Part shown: positions 45,829 through 59,079 of the stretch, one piece after another
How positions within the stretch are numbered: the first letter of the stretch is position 1
Layout: each line of letters opens with the position of its first letter
Origin: Heliopora coerulea
Taxonomy: Eukaryota > Cnidaria > Anthozoa > Scleralcyonacea > Helioporidae
Direction of reading: 5' to 3'
NCBI GenBank assembly: GCA_030142905.1
Contig: JASJOG010000280.1
Coordinates: 292,456 to 356,455 of the forward strand
Length of the DNA: 64,000 nucleotides
The notes under the pieces: generated by a model
Seen by the model: only the letters and a program-made list of their open reading frames with translations
Databases searched by the model: none
What the model was told of the DNA's origin: nothing
Made by a program: the position numbers and the translations under genes

Positions 45829-46620
45829 TTAAAAATTTTCGAATGCCATAAGTAAGTTTTCACTGACGGCCTGCTTGCTGTGGTTGTGAAATATCAAACT
45901 TTCTTCATTGTCACGGCCGTACTTAACATTCCAAGCTATTTCCTGGGTCAGTGCAATGGTCAAGTGTATGATTGCGTAGCGCTCATAAAAAGAAGTGGAC
46001 GTTCTAACATGGTGATGGCCAGACTCCATTACTCGTCCAAGAGATGAGTTCTTATTCATAATCGTGATTCAAACAAGCGGAACGTTGCGAGACTTGAGTA
46101 AAGCGTAAAAAAACATAGGCTGCTAGCCAAGTGTTTTTCGCTTTTCGAAAGTCGAGCAACATCCCAAGTGTTTGGATCACAGTAGCCAAACAAGGGAATC
46201 CATTTGGTATTGCTTTTATAAAATAACGACAGATGAACATCAGTTAACTTGATAAACACGATGATGAAGTAAGCAATTCTCGCGAAAATCATCAACTACC
46301 CACCAATCAGAGCCAAGCTTATGAAGATCGAACCCTGGTCAGCAAAGCGAAGCCATTTCAACGCGGTGACGAAGAGGAAAATCAGGTGTGTTTTTTTAAA
46401 GCTATTTCAAAGTCAACTAACGTACCAAGTGTTTGAACCACAGTATTCAAACACACAACAACCGTTACGTGTTTCTTTCATGAAATAATAAGGCGAAACG
46501 TACAAAACAAGCTTCAGTACACTTTTGGCGGTAAATTTTCTGTGTTTGGATACCCTTATCCAAACACGGGTATTAACCAATCAGAGCTTGCGAACGAGTC
46601 ACGTTATTTTATAAAACCCT
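45829..46620. repeat. Cluster of foldback elements with GTTTGGAT/ATCCAAAC palindromes
   Basis: Short palindromic modules occur near 46165 (GTGTTTGGATCACAGTAGCC), 46430 and 46548-46566. The last is followed by ACCAATCAGAGC. A related module lies near 59468. They look like pieces of one MITE family. No coding evidence. Confidence 0.5.
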
Positions 46621-46649
46621 ATCAGCTAGCTCAACTGTTTTCCCTAAAG

Positions 46650-46865
46650 GTCCAGTAAGGGTCACCCCTCATGGATCCAGTGTTACTACAGGAGGAAACC
46701 GGAGTACCCAGAGAAAACCTGCTATGTTTGGTAGAGTCAAAATGGACTACACTCTTCCAATATGAGACCAAAGTAACTTTAATCAGATAACTGCACGGAG
46801 CTGGAAGCGAACTCTAGCGAAAGTGGTGAGACACACACGAACTACCGCAGCGCCTCCAACAACCC
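46650..46865 (-). mobile_element. SINE-like repeat
   Basis: Read on the minus strand it has a GGCGCTGCGGTAG start, a GAGTTCGCTTCC B-box-like word and a TTTTCTCTGGGTACTCCGG body. These features resemble tRNA-derived SINEs of cnidarians. The A-box is weak and I could not define a target-site duplication. Confidence 0.45.
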
Positions 46866-47278
46866 ATGTTCTACTTTTGCGTAACAATTAACTCCCCAAT
46901 ACCAAACATCTTCCACCGACAACGCCCCAACTCTAGTGTTTAATTGCCGATAACTCCTCAACTAAGTGGGCAGCTACATCGGCGCATCTCTACGATTCCT
47001 CGTGACACAGTTGTCGGCGAAGTAACCACACATTAAATAGCTGGCCATTGCATTTATTGTCAGACCAAGCAAAATCATATTACACAGTGGTGCTTATGCT
47101 AAAACTTTACTTCTAAATCACGAGTTAAAATCAGACCCACTTAATACGAAGTTCCCTAAACTGCATTTCCGTCGTTGGGTAAAATTGCTTCTGAGTACAG
47201 TGCAATAACTTACGAGGTACATAAAATTTAAGAAAAAGACAAAGACCTTGGTGAAGGTGACATTAGTGGAGACGACTA

Positions 47279-47839
<561 letters not shown>

Positions 47840-47859
47840 GATCCAACTTTGTTGGAGAA

Positions 47860-49807
47860 CTTTGTTTCATCCAACATTGTTTAATCGTTTGCCACGCTAT
47901 GTTCATCGAACATTTTGTTGGATTACGTTTGCTTCCGATCAAAATCTGACCCAACATTTTGATTTGTCCAACAGATGTTGGAGAGTTTGGTCGATTGTCC
48001 AACAAAGTCGCATTGCTGAAATGGAGGAGCTGGCACCACAGGCCAATCAGATATGACCAATTAGCCCCGTGCTTCAGCATTGGGGAGATTGACATATATG
48101 TTAAAAATCATACGAAACAACCCAGTACTTCGAAGGTAATGAAAGTTTGCAAGGATTCCGATAATGAAAACTCGATAGGATTTCGATAACGAAGTCTCCC
48201 GGTAAGGTTCGTACACTATTGGTCCATCAAAATTCCACGACTTTCCCATGACCATATTTACAAAAATTCGTGGCCTGGAAAAGCTAGAAACAACGAAACA
48301 AGCTGAACAGGGGCTCCGTCGAACCACAGGGGTTGATGGGACCCAGTCTCTGAATTGAAGTGCACGACCAAGTTATGATAACTTAATGTTCGAGTATCGT
48401 AGATACGATTTTTACAATATTTTTCACGTTCAATGATAGGCCCACGAAACTTGAAAGTGCGAGCGACGAAAATTGAGATAGAATTATTCACTGATCCATA
48501 AGAAATCTATATTTCCATGACTTTCCATGACCGGCACTAATTTTCCAGGTTTTCCAGGCCTGGATTTTGAAATTTTGATTTTCCATTACTTTCTAGGTTT
48601 TTCATGACCCGTGCGAACCCTGCCTGCTCGCAAACCCAGCAAGATATCTCGACTTTTATCGATGTACTTATTTTGTTATCATATACAAGCCAAATTTGTA
48701 TTTGTCTCAACCTAGCCATGGTAAAAGTCTCACTTTTCTCGTCATTGACATTCCCGCCATTTCGAGTAATTCGTAATGAAGCAACCTCGATGCAACCTCG
48801 CTCCAATTTCCCTGCTCGGACTAGACTTCATCATTTCGTAACCTTCCTATTGCACGGCTAGGTAGCCAATCAGCGTGTGTTATATTGCGTACAGACCGGA
48901 TAGCGAGCACAGCCGTATAAAGCTCAGTATAGCAACTATGAACTAGTAAAAAGATTATTATAAAAATATAAAAATACCTGGCCCACTAAAGCAGAGTATG
49001 GCAGCCATCGACCAAGCAATACATGTATGATAACAGTGTTCAAAACAATGACCATTGAACGTTTCAAGCTGACATAGCTATGAAGTAAAAATACTATTTA
49101 TGAGTGATAAAGTTTTTATGCTCATTTGGCTGATATATATATAAAGAAAAACCCAAAAGAGGTTTGGGCAAACAAAATCTTTCTGGGGAAAACTGAAAAG
49201 GACAAATGGTTTCCCAAGGGACAACCAAGAAAAAAATTCACTTCGAACCCCATACCCGTATCCTCCGAGGAAAAAATAACTTACTACAATAAGATGCCAG
49301 AGTGCAACTTGTGTCTTACGTTTTCCAAAGTTAACCGAGTGACAACGTACGGCATTCCTTCCACCACAGATTAAGCCAAGGATTGTTCACCACAACTGCA
49401 AACTAAGGCTCCATTGGGACATTTACAATTTTCCCGCACAAAATCGGGCCAGTGAACAAAATTTTCACAACTTAAACTGGAATAAGAGTATTTATTATAT
49501 GGCTGTGGCAGCGACCGGTCCGAATACGGAAATCCAGCTATTTGATTGGTTCATAAGTGGTCTGATATTTCCCATATTGCCCGCTCTAGGTTGGAAATTT
49601 AAGAAAGTCTTTCTTGTGTCGAATTAAAATTTAAACTTTTCACAACCTATGAAGTGCATGTGTATTACAAAAAATCAGAGAAGGAAAAATAACCAAGTAG
49701 AATGAAGTTGGTGAACAAATTATTTATGAAAATACGACAGAATTGCAAGTTAGTCTATCGTTCTCTACCTTTGCACTTGTCAATTATATTTCATTAAAGC
49801 CATATAA
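47860..49807. other. No recognisable gene
   Basis: At 47850-48010 short CCAACATTTTGTTGGA-type palindromic words recur. 48190-48610 has repeated CATGACTTTCCATGACC-like words. No exon supported. Confidence 0.35.
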
Positions 49808-49992
49808 AAACCCCGTTCACACTGTAATATTTTGGGCATGGCACCAACATATACAGAGATGCTCGGCAAGGCTAAATTTTTAGGAACGGGAACGAAATTT
49901 TGATGAAGTCGGCACCGCCCAACAATAGCTTCAACCATACCAAAATTTCAGCAGTGCCCTGTCTAAAGTATTAACAGTGTAATCGGGGTTAT
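49808..49992. mobile_element. MITE with about 22-bp terminal inverted repeats
   Basis: AACCCCGTTCACACTGTAAT at the left end and its inverted counterpart ending TGTAATCGGGGTT at the right define the ends. Internal GGCACCG and GCTCGGC words relate it to 9622-9830. Confidence 0.6.
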
Positions 49993-50329
49993 AATAAACT
50001 ACTTATTCACCTCGCTTATTTCGTCTGTATTAGTGAAATATCGGACCCCTGTTTTAGCAAGGACTGAGACGAGCGCAGCGAGTTGAGGTCCGTACTTAAA
50101 AACATCTGTCCTATATTTCACTAGTGCAAACCTCACCTTAGGTCGATCATTAGTAAATATTTATCTCAAGTCATAAACCAGGACAACTGAACATAATGTT
50201 CAGATGTAAAGTCGGGAGATGTGAATTCAGAAGTTGAAGCTTAATTTACGTAAATGAATATGCAAAGCAAACAAGTCACGTTTACAGTTGTCCAAATGTT
50301 CGTAATCCCACGAGATTAGCAAATATTTT

Positions 50330-50448
50330 TAACATCATCAAAATAATTCTCTGGATATTTCGGAGATCTTTTTCCGGCAGAAATTCCTGTACTTCGAAGA
50401 AGTTTTCACACATCGTCGATGTTTGACTCGATATCGGCCCTGGTAGCG
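50330..50448 (-). pseudogene. WASHC5: WASHC5 exon with in-frame TGA
   Basis: After a TTTTATAG acceptor the minus strand reads SATRADIESNIDDV, a TGA at 50408-50406 where the family has cysteine, then KLLRSTGISAGKRSPKYPEN and YF. The match to the family continues in the same frame on both sides of the stop. The donor is unclear. Confidence 0.82.
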
Positions 50449-50759
50449 CTATAAAATAAAATAAGTTATTGAGTGCAAGGTTCGCCTCGAGTCTCCTTTC
50501 ACCATTAACTTGCATCTACTTTTTACCAGGCTGAGTTTGCCATCACTTGGAGTAAGTTTGAACTAGTACACATTTTGAGGCAAGCATTCTTTCCCATGCG
50601 CACTTCGTTTTGCCGCTACAACAAGCCGTCGCAAGTTAGTTTTTACAGAAACAATATTTTTGGTAGAAAATTCAAAACCGTGGTTGCCAAAGTATGTAAG
50701 CTATTTCTTTAATTTGTGATGTAACTGCTTGAAATTGAAATGCTATTTATTCTTTAACA

Positions 50760-51262
50760 TTTATCATTATCTTTTATTATTTATCATTTATTGTTCACTA
50801 TTTACCAAGATCATTATCATTATCACTATCCCTATCATTACCATTATCATTATCAATATCATTATCAATGTTACCAGCATCATTATCATCACCATCACCA
50901 TTATCATTATCATTACCATTATTATCATTCCCATTATCATTCCCCTTATTGTTACGATTACCATTACCATTATTACAATTACTATTACAATTATAATTAC
51001 CATTGCCATTCCCATGATCATTATTATTACCATTATTACCATTACCATTATAATTACCATTATAATTACCATTATAATTACCATTATAATTACCATTATA
51101 ATTATCATTATCATTACCATTACCAATATCATGACCATTACCATTACAATTATTACCATAACCATTATCACTTCCATTACCGTTGCCATTACCAATATTA
51201 CAATGACCATTACCATTATCATTACCATTATCATTACCATTATCATTACCATTATCATCATT
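50760..51262. repeat. Imperfect ATTACC/ATTATC repeat tract
   Basis: About 500 bp of six-base units with variable phase. Long Ile/Thr-, Tyr/His- and Met/Val-rich frames on both strands are by-products. It lies in a WASHC5 intron. Confidence 0.93.
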
Positions 51263-51676
51263 TAAACTTATAAGAATACAGTTTAGCTGATGCAGACAAG
51301 CCGCTAACCTTTCAAAATTAGGGTTTCAATTATAACTATGGTTAGGATGAGTTTCATGGTTAGGATTTGGGATATGGCCACGACTAGGGAGGAACGCGGC
51401 AATATTTATAGTACAGTTAAGTAATACTTATATTTAGCCCCAGTCTTCTAACACCCTCCCAGTTCAGAAGGGAAAAAAAAACAAGCCGTGTCCTCCGATG
51501 GGGGTAGCCTTCTTCATTGAAAAGTTGAAATATATCTTAATATGGAAACATGAAAACTAAAAGACAACCTTCCACGAAGAAACACATTCATTCAATTGAA
51601 AGTCGGTATATTACCAAGCGTCAGTGTAATATATTTATATTATAAAATTTCCATTACGCATGCAGTGATTATTTAG

Positions 51677-52024
51677 TTACCGTGTTTATATCCGGCTATG
51701 CGAACACGGTTATTAAATCAGAGACGCCGCTTAATGCCAGAATTGGTTTTTGGTGCCAATGGAAAGCTCTGATTGGCCTACGAACTTGTAAGAAGAACTT
51801 ACGATTTGATATTGAAAATAACGTTCGTTATTCACAATTATTATCACTTAGTTCTTTGCTTATTTTCTACGAGAAACAAAAATTGTTTTGTGTTTATGTA
51901 GCTTGATGCAAACACTTAGAGAGATTGCGAGAGTTTTCAAGCTGCCGGTCTCGGGCGTACACAGCAGCTTTCGATTTCTCCCAACCTTCTTCTCATGCTT
52001 GCATCGGGCTATATAAACACGGCA
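51677..52024. mobile_element. MITE-like element with CCGTGTTTATAT ends
   Basis: TTACCGTGTTTATATCCGGC at the left and the inverted counterpart GGGCTATATAAACACGGCAA at the right define about 24-bp imperfect inverted repeats. No coding domain. Confidence 0.55.
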
Positions 52025-52258
52025 AAACAGTTTCCATTTCTTTATTATTATAAATTACATTTTACCACAAATGCAAGATAATATTTATGCAAGATAAAAT
52101 CACAATATTTATGATAATAAAAGATGTTGAAATGATAACGACAAGAATAACTTATCTATGAATGTCAGTAGCAGTGCTCTGACTTCGTTTTACACCAAAA
52201 ATTATTTTGAATTTCTTACAAAACAATGACAAGAGTGTGAATGGCAATGGCACTGTAA

Positions 52259-52550
52259 ATGAAAATGATAATGATGATAATGATGAAAATGATACGGATG
52301 ATTACCGACATAACGATAATGATGATGAAGATGGTGGTAATTAAGGTAATGGTGAAGACAATAATGACAATCAAGTTAATAATGATTACAATGATGGTGA
52401 TGATGATGATGGTGATGATGATGGTGGTGATGATGATGGTGGTGATGATGATGATGATGATGGTGATGGTCGTGATGATGGTGATGATGATGATGGTGGT
52501 GATGATGGTGATGATGATGGTGGTGATGATGGTGATAATAGTGATGATGG

Positions 52551-52581
<31 letters not shown>

Positions 52582-52616
52582 GATGGTGGTGATGATGATG
52601 ATGATGGTGATGATGG

Positions 52617-52647
<31 letters not shown>

Positions 52648-53002
52648 GATGATGAGGTGGTGATGATGGTGATGATGATGATAGTGCTGATGATGATGGT
52701 GATGATGATGATGGTGATGATGATGGTGGTGATGATGATAAAAGTGATGATGGTGTAAATGATGATGATGGTGATGATGATGATGATGGTGATGATGATA
52801 ATAGTGATGATGGTGGTGATGATGATGATGGTGATGATGATGATGATGATGGTGGTGATGATGATGATGGTGGTGATGATGATGATGATGGTGATGGTCG
52901 TGATGATGGTGATGATGATGATGGTGGTGATGATGGTGATGATGATGGTGGTGATGATGATGATGGTGATGATGGTGATGATGATGATGATGGTGATGAT
53001 GG

Positions 53003-53033
<31 letters not shown>

Positions 53034-53430
53034 GATGATGAGGTGGTGATGATGGTGATGATGATGATGGTGGTGATGATGATAATAGTGATAATGGTGA
53101 TGATGATGGTGATGATGATGATGATGATGATGGTGATGATGGTGATGGTAGTGATGATGATGATGATGATGATGATAGTGATGATGATGATGATAGTGAT
53201 GATGATGATGATAGTGATGATGATGGTGATGATGTGATGATGATGGTGATAGTGATGATGATGATGGTGATGATGATGATGGTGATGATGGTGATGATAA
53301 TGATGATGATGATGTGATGATGATGATGGTGATGATGATGATGATAGTGATGATGGTGATGTGATGATGATAGCGATGATGGCGATGATGGTGATGATGG
53401 TGATGATGATGATGACGTTCGTACTGACAA
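52259..53430. repeat. GAT-type trinucleotide repeat array, about 1.17 kb
   Basis: Long runs of GATGAT, GTGATG and GGTGATGATG units, with larger duplicated blocks inside (for example the GATGATGAGGTGGTGATG module near 52650 and 53037). All frames stay open for hundreds of codons (His-, Ser/Pro- and Ile/Thr-rich on the minus strand), which is a repeat artefact. It lies between WASHC5 exon 3 and the next exon. Confidence 0.95.
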
Positions 53431-53511
53431 TTACAACAGTAAATGTAAAGATGACTATCATTATATAACAATGATAATTAGAACAAAAATAATGCAATGA
53501 ACACACTGTAC

Positions 53512-53596
53512 CATCAACTGTTTGCCATCTGCATTAATCAACAGTGTTTCTAATGTTTGCTGAATAAAAATACCTTCATCCAGCTCTTCCAAGAAC
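53512..53596 (-). pseudogene. WASHC5: WASHC5 exon 3, uninterrupted
   Basis: From a TTTCTTGTAG acceptor the 85-nt exon completes an arginine codon and reads FLEELDEGIFIQQTLETLLI then NADGKQLM, ending at ATG/GTACAG. This matches the human IQQTLETVLLNEDGKQL region closely. The incoming phase agrees with the AG left over from exon 2. Confidence 0.85.
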
Positions 53597-55965
53597 CTAC
53601 AAGAAAAACATAAGTTAGTCCACCATTACCTGTATGGTGAAGACCTAACAGTTCTACAATATGCATGGTTGCCACAATCAAGGTCACAAAACACTAGAAA
53701 AGTCATACTCAGTTTAACTTTTGCAGTACTACCAGTGTTACAGTGTCTCTGATGATGAATGACTTGTCCAGGGTTCTATTATTTCCACTAGAAACCAGCA
53801 TTTCACCAAACGTTTGAATGGGGCACCCCACGTAAGGAAGACAAAAGGCCTTTTTGGTCAGGTCAAGGGCTCTGTCTTCAAGTCAATGGCCCTTGATTCA
53901 CCAGATACTTGCAGAACTACTGTTATCGATTGTTCACAAGTTGTTGGCCAGGCACAGTGGTCTGCCAGAAGTTACTGTCATTAATTTATGGCACCATGGT
54001 ACACAAGCTTTTTTAAGGCCAGGGACTGCAAGGCCACTACTCTGAAGTTGCCAAGTGGAAACACTGGAATACAAAACTTACCTCAACCAGAATAAAAACC
54101 CTAATCCAAGCTAATCACTAACCTTAATCTTAACTACAATCACAATAATCTTTCCCTTAACTCAACTAAAGGTTTTAAGCTTTGGTCTGGAGACACACTG
54201 GACGTCCAAAATGTTAAGGCATTTGGTTTTTGACACTGAGATGCTGCTACACAGCATTTGTGAGTCTATGAAAGTATTTGCACACATTTCAAACATTGCC
54301 TATGGCATCAAGAACGACTAAGCAACTTAGCAGGTAAACATAACCAGGTTACTTTGATGTTATCATGACTGATGAGCAATGGTATCTACTACTGTATACA
54401 ACAATTTTTAAAGGAACATGTAGGTGATGTAGCCACCACAAATTTTGGTAAATATTATTCACAAATAGGATAGCATTTTACACACAGCATTTTGTAGAAC
54501 ATATGTTGCATTAAAATTCTTTCTTAAAACCAACCTTACACTCAAAAGATCTACAGCTGCTGTGTTTCCCCAAAGCAACTTCATAGTAGCCACCTGTTAT
54601 TCTTGCCCTTCACAAAGCTTGTCTACCACTATGACTTAAATTATTCATCAGAAAATAAACTTCTAGCTGGCTGCTGTGCCAATATCAACAGCTTATCAGT
54701 GATCTGCTATAGTAATTATGGATGTATGCAGAGATGTAGCCAGCCAAATATGAGTGCCAGATAAAAATATCCTAATTTAATTTTCATTATGATGTCTGGA
54801 AAAAGGTGTGGAATGAGGTCCTTCCCTCAGCATTTTTGTACAATTGACACCCTAAGTCAATATAAGAGGAAATTTCTAGCACTTTCAGTACAGATTCAAT
54901 TAAACTTACTAATACTTCGCTTCTTTAGGCAAATGGCTGTACATCTTTGCACTAAATCCAGAATCAAATTTAGTCTTTGCAGTAGTTAAGACACTAGCTA
55001 CTTAGCAACAAGTCTTGGTAAGGAATGCCATATAAGAATCCTGTAAAATTTTGCTTGTTTACACTAATTTCACTCCTCTCTGAGCTCGTTGAATGATAGA
55101 TTAAATTACAATGATGTCTGCCTCACCAAAACTGTATATTTTATTATGTTTGGACTAAAAATGTGCCACCCAAGATTGATAAAATTACCCTGAGTACCAG
55201 GAACTTAGAATTTGTGCTGGATTGGGATGTCCCCACCTGGCATGGCCACATCCCTGGTATTGTACGAGGTCATTCCAGTGACCTTGACTTGAAAATGGTG
55301 CCCTTGACTAGAAAAATGTCCCCATGACTAGGTTGAAATGCTCTTTTGTTCATCTTAGGAGGGTTACCTATTTACATTGTAAATCCAGGAGGAAACACTG
55401 AATTGCAGTGTATTTTTTAACAAAAACACAGTTTAATATCCCTACATCACAGACTCAGTCTCCACAAAAGAACATTCTCACTTCAGTACTGCCTTACTAC
55501 CCAGCAAATTTTATTCGTCATCAGCTTTTACATGTGTAAGTCATCCTAAAGGACCTTTGGACTGCTAATAAAAGCTTGTTGATATACCATACCTCTCATC
55601 TAATTATTTGTGTCTATTTACAGTCTCTGTGTCTCCAGGTCTCCAAAACTTTTTTGTGTTGCCATGCTCAGGATAGTGACAGGATTGGGGGACAAGAACT
55701 GAATCTACCAGGATAGTAAAATTTTAACACTTCAGCTAAGGTACTAGCAGATAATTATGGCCTGATTATAACCACTAGCAGATACTTAATTCTTAACTTT
55801 GAATTGGTTTCTAATTAGGAAATATAAGCAGAGATTAAAAATTCCTTTTTGGTTACATTCCCAGAGATTACTGTACAAGTATGTAACAAAGTCAAGCTCA
55901 GTCTCAACTCAGTTAAGGTTTCATCCAGGCATCAGTTTTATGGGTGAAGTTTCAAAATTGCCTCT
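53597..55965. other. WASHC5: WASHC5 intron DNA
   Basis: No exon recognised. Short open frames at 53854-54045 and 54789-54989 have no recognisable motif. Confidence 0.4.
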
Positions 55966-56187
55966 GTAAAATAAATATTTTTATCTTTATCACAGAAAAG
56001 GTTAATGGCTTTGACCTGAACTGAGTCAGAACATTTCTACAAATATTGCAAAATTGTCATTGCTGGTTTAAGAAATACAGAGGGAACTACAGTATTTGAT
56101 ATCCAGCCAAATAACTAACATTGCTGTCCAACACACTAATACTGCTGGATTAAAGTTTGAAAACTTGTATACATGTACTTACTGCAC

Positions 56188-56294
56188 CTGTTCAGGATGG
56201 TGATGTATTTCTAAACACTTTCAAATGCAAGGAAAAATCAGGTCAATATGTCAATATGGTTTTCCCTGCATATTGAATCAAGCTCTTGAAGTTC
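56188..56294 (-). pseudogene. WASHC5: WASHC5 exon 2, second copy, dead
   Basis: A 107-nt stretch reads ELQELDS, then RENHIDILT, TGA, FFLAFESV, TAG, KYIT and LNR in the frame of the family. The acceptor has changed from CAG to CAA, so splicing is also lost. The donor GTGCAG remains. Confidence 0.8.
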
Positions 56295-56678
56295 TTGAAT
56301 TTATAAAATGAAAAAACAAATTAAAAAAAATTAGATTCTGGATAATATACAAAAAGGAGTCATACCATACCACATTAATACATATAAGCACACATTTATA
56401 TTAAGTAATGGTCACCCAGCAATCTTCTGTAAATCTTCTTTACTACCAAATAGCTAGAATACTTCTACAAAAATGCTGCTACTTCACATGGACTGCAAAA
56501 TACAGCAGGTGAGAAATTGAGTGTAAGATAAATATTTTTATTATTATCACAGAAAAGTTCAATGGCTTTGATCTGAACTGAGTCTGAAGATTTCTACAAA
56601 TAATATTGCAAAATTGTTGCCACTAGTTTTGAAAATAAAGAGGAAACTAAAGTTTGAAAATTTCCATACTTACTGTAC

Positions 56679-56785
56679 CTGTTCAGGTCAGTGATATGTT
56701 TGTAAAGTTGTAAACACTTTCAAAAGCAGGGAAGAATCTCCTCAATATGGTTTTCCCTGAATTCTGAATCAAGCTCTTGAAGCTC
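56679..56785 (-). pseudogene. WASHC5: WASHC5 exon 2, first copy, with in-frame TGA
   Basis: 107 nt between an ACTTCAG acceptor and AACAG/GTACAG donor. It reads ELQELDSEFRENHIEEIL, a TGA near the middle, and KHITDLN at the end. Length and phase fit exons 1 and 3. Confidence 0.83.
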
Positions 56786-57020
56786 CTGAAGTAATAAAAT
56801 GGGGGAAAATCAAACAAAAGAAAATTACATCTAGATAATGCACAAAGGAGTCACATTGATATCACATTGATGAGAACATGAAAGAGGACACATTTACATT
56901 GATTTGTGGTCACCTAGCACAATCTTCTGTAAACTTTTCTAAGTGCCAAATAGCCTAGAAAACATCTGCAACAACAACACTACTCCATATGGATTGTACA
57001 CAACAGTGAGTGAAACTGCA

Positions 57021-58854
57021 GTTTAATAGACTCCCATGGGTCAATGACATACACCATGAGCTGTGTGAAAATTTTAGCACAAAATAATGAGGCAACATGT
57101 AAAGCATGAAAATATTTGAAAAGATGACATAAGAACTGAGTAAGATTCAATGTTACATTCAAATGTAAGTGCTAGATTCAATGTTAGATTTGATTCAAAG
57201 ATTCAATGTAAGATTCAAAGTAAGATTCATGTTAGGAATTAGTGTAAGGATTGGCATTGCCATAGCAACTTTGGTTAAAACTGCAGTAGAGGTTGGAGAT
57301 AAATCAATGTTCAAGTTTTGCCCAGGTGGACAAACGTTTGGAATTAATTTGAATTACTCAAAGAACTGTTCTTCTGAGAAGTTGAGATACTGTTTTCACA
57401 TACAATATTCTAAGAAGTACAAATTGCACTAAGATTGTCACATGCCAGTCTTCAGCAAAGATTTCATCACTGTATTCTATTTAAATTCAGTGGTGCCTTG
57501 TGTACCTCTATGCCACAAATTAATCACAGTAAATTCTTAGCATGGTGCTGTGCCCTGATGACAGCTTTTCAATGATCTTCAACTTTGTTTTTGTATGTAT
57601 AGGGTAGTGCATGCAACCATTCAAGTGTTTTTGACTGAAAGAAAGTGCCTTTGACTTGGTCCAAATCCCCTTTTGTCTACCTCAGGTAGGGAATGCTTTT
57701 TAAACCCAGGGGGGGAATGCTGATTAATGTCTATCCAACTGACCACGATGTGTCACAGTGCTTTGCTTCATTCAATCTAGGGTTAGTCAGTATGACTTGA
57801 AGACACATGTACTGAACATATATAGTACGTTCACATCATGAAATCTCTGAGTCCTCTGATTCATTAATATAAATGCAAAGAGATGTCCTTCAGCTGATGT
57901 CTAATTAAATTTAATGTTTCCCAGATTTTAGTAATTTTTCTCCAAAATAAAGATTATCTCCTGAAACAATAAAAATATCATTAAAATAATTTACATCCAT
58001 TGCTGTCAAAGCTACAGTATTTTTCTCATCACCTGGTATGCCTTGGCATTTAAGCACCTTAATTCTTCTTACTGTAAACAGGACAGATTTAGGGTATTCC
58101 ATCTCAGTTTCATACTGGTTGAAAAGACCACACCAGAATATACTGAGAAGCAACTTACTGTGCCTCAAATACCTGTACTGTTCACAGCCAGCAATTTCAA
58201 GAAATTAAGCAGAAAAATACACTGTAAAGAAGTGCCTCACATTAGACAACAACTTTCAAATAAAGTCAAAATATTACCATGACCAATTCGTTTGTGTTCT
58301 TTAACTTGAATATTGAGATTTCAAGATGTTTTTTGTCAGGATAATGTATGTTTCTTACTCTCATCCCAAACAATGATCAAGGTTCACAATCAGCTTCCTG
58401 TGTCCTGCTAGAATCTCCCCGCCCATCATTTTTCAATCAAATTTTAATTTGCTTGTAAAAAGATGTCTCTAAATGAGCAAAATTAGGAAGCAATTGTCAA
58501 CTAATGCGTAAATGGTTATTTTATTTTAAAATTTAAAAAGCTTGATACAGCTACAAGAGAACTATGCAATCAGAAAGCCACTTTACTTTTATCCAATATC
58601 GCTAGGAAGACACTGGCCTAATTTTTTCAAAACGTTGCAGCCTCGTCTTGGTGGACAAATGCAAATTCAACGGTGTGAGGAAAATACTTGAAGTTCAAGA
58701 AGTGAAATGCAAGACCTTACTCACGGTCATTTTTGCAAAATCCAATAAAAAGGCCGAAGAGTGCTGATAGTTTCGTCTAAAAAACTTGTCAGTCCGTTCT
58801 AGAAACAGTTAGATCCGACTGCATTATCAGGCTAGTTTAACTCGTCGCACGTAC
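57021..58854. other. WASHC5: WASHC5 intron 1 DNA
   Basis: 57160-57240 holds an irregular AGATTCAATGTTAG-type short tandem repeat. No additional exon seen. Confidence 0.45.
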
Positions 58855-59079
58855 CGCTTTAGCGTCGATTTTCGCTTCGTAGAATTCAGGTCCACGGAAA
58901 CACGAGAAGTCGGCCAAAATATTACCATATTTCAACCGATCTCTTTTATTATCAACACGGAATTCAAGCACAATGAAATCCGACAATTGCAGAAGTTCAG
59001 CGATGATTGCATTTCCTATCCTCACTAACTTTAACAACGTTTCATCACAAAGATTATTTTCTGCAAGGAAGTCTACCAT
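58855..59079 (-). pseudogene. WASHC5: WASHC5 exon 1 (75 codons, uninterrupted)
   Basis: ATG at 59079 starts MVDFLAENNLCDETLLKLVR and continues GNAIIAELLQLSDFI, LKYGNILADFSCFRGPEFYE and KIDAKA, ending at GCG/GTACGT in phase 0. It follows the N-terminus of human strumpellin (MLDFLAENNLC) almost position for position. On its own it looks functional. It is called a pseudogene part because the later exons are broken. Confidence 0.85.

Larger units (their letters stand above)
55966..57020. repeat. Tandem duplication carrying WASHC5 exon 2
   Basis: 55966-56515 and 56524-57020 are diverged copies of one segment in the same orientation. Shared words include ATATGGTTTTCCCTG and CAATCTTCTGTAAA. The left copy has about 65 extra bases. 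Each contains an exon-2-like stretch. Confidence 0.82.
50320..59079 (-). pseudogene. WASHC5: 5' part of WASHC5 (strumpellin), degenerate
   Basis: Strumpellin is a scaffold of the WASH complex, which nucleates actin on endosomes. Exons matching about the first 200 residues lie in order on the minus strand: exon 1 at 59079-58855, two copies of exon 2, exon 3 at 53596-53512, and a later exon from 50448. The intervening exon (residues around CEALYLYG in the human protein) is not clear. DNA just upstream of 50448 reads MQVNGER, which may be its decayed end. Stops interrupt both exon-2 copies and the 50448 exon. None of the following roughly 950 residues could be found down to the low-coordinate side. 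Exons 1 and 3 are clean. A truncated duplicate of the true gene is the simplest reading; a real gene with sequence errors is less likely. Confidence 0.85.

Noticed and set aside
50729..51273. Frames of 157-178 codons on both strands
   Set aside because: They come from the ATTACC-type repeat; opposite strands are open over the same bases and no domain is present.
52216..53506. Three overlapping minus-strand frames of 360-404 codons rich in His, Ser/Pro and Ile/Thr
   Set aside because: They are produced by the GAT trinucleotide repeat, which is stop-free in several frames. Each frame switches composition wherever the repeat slips, and no non-repeat coding exists.
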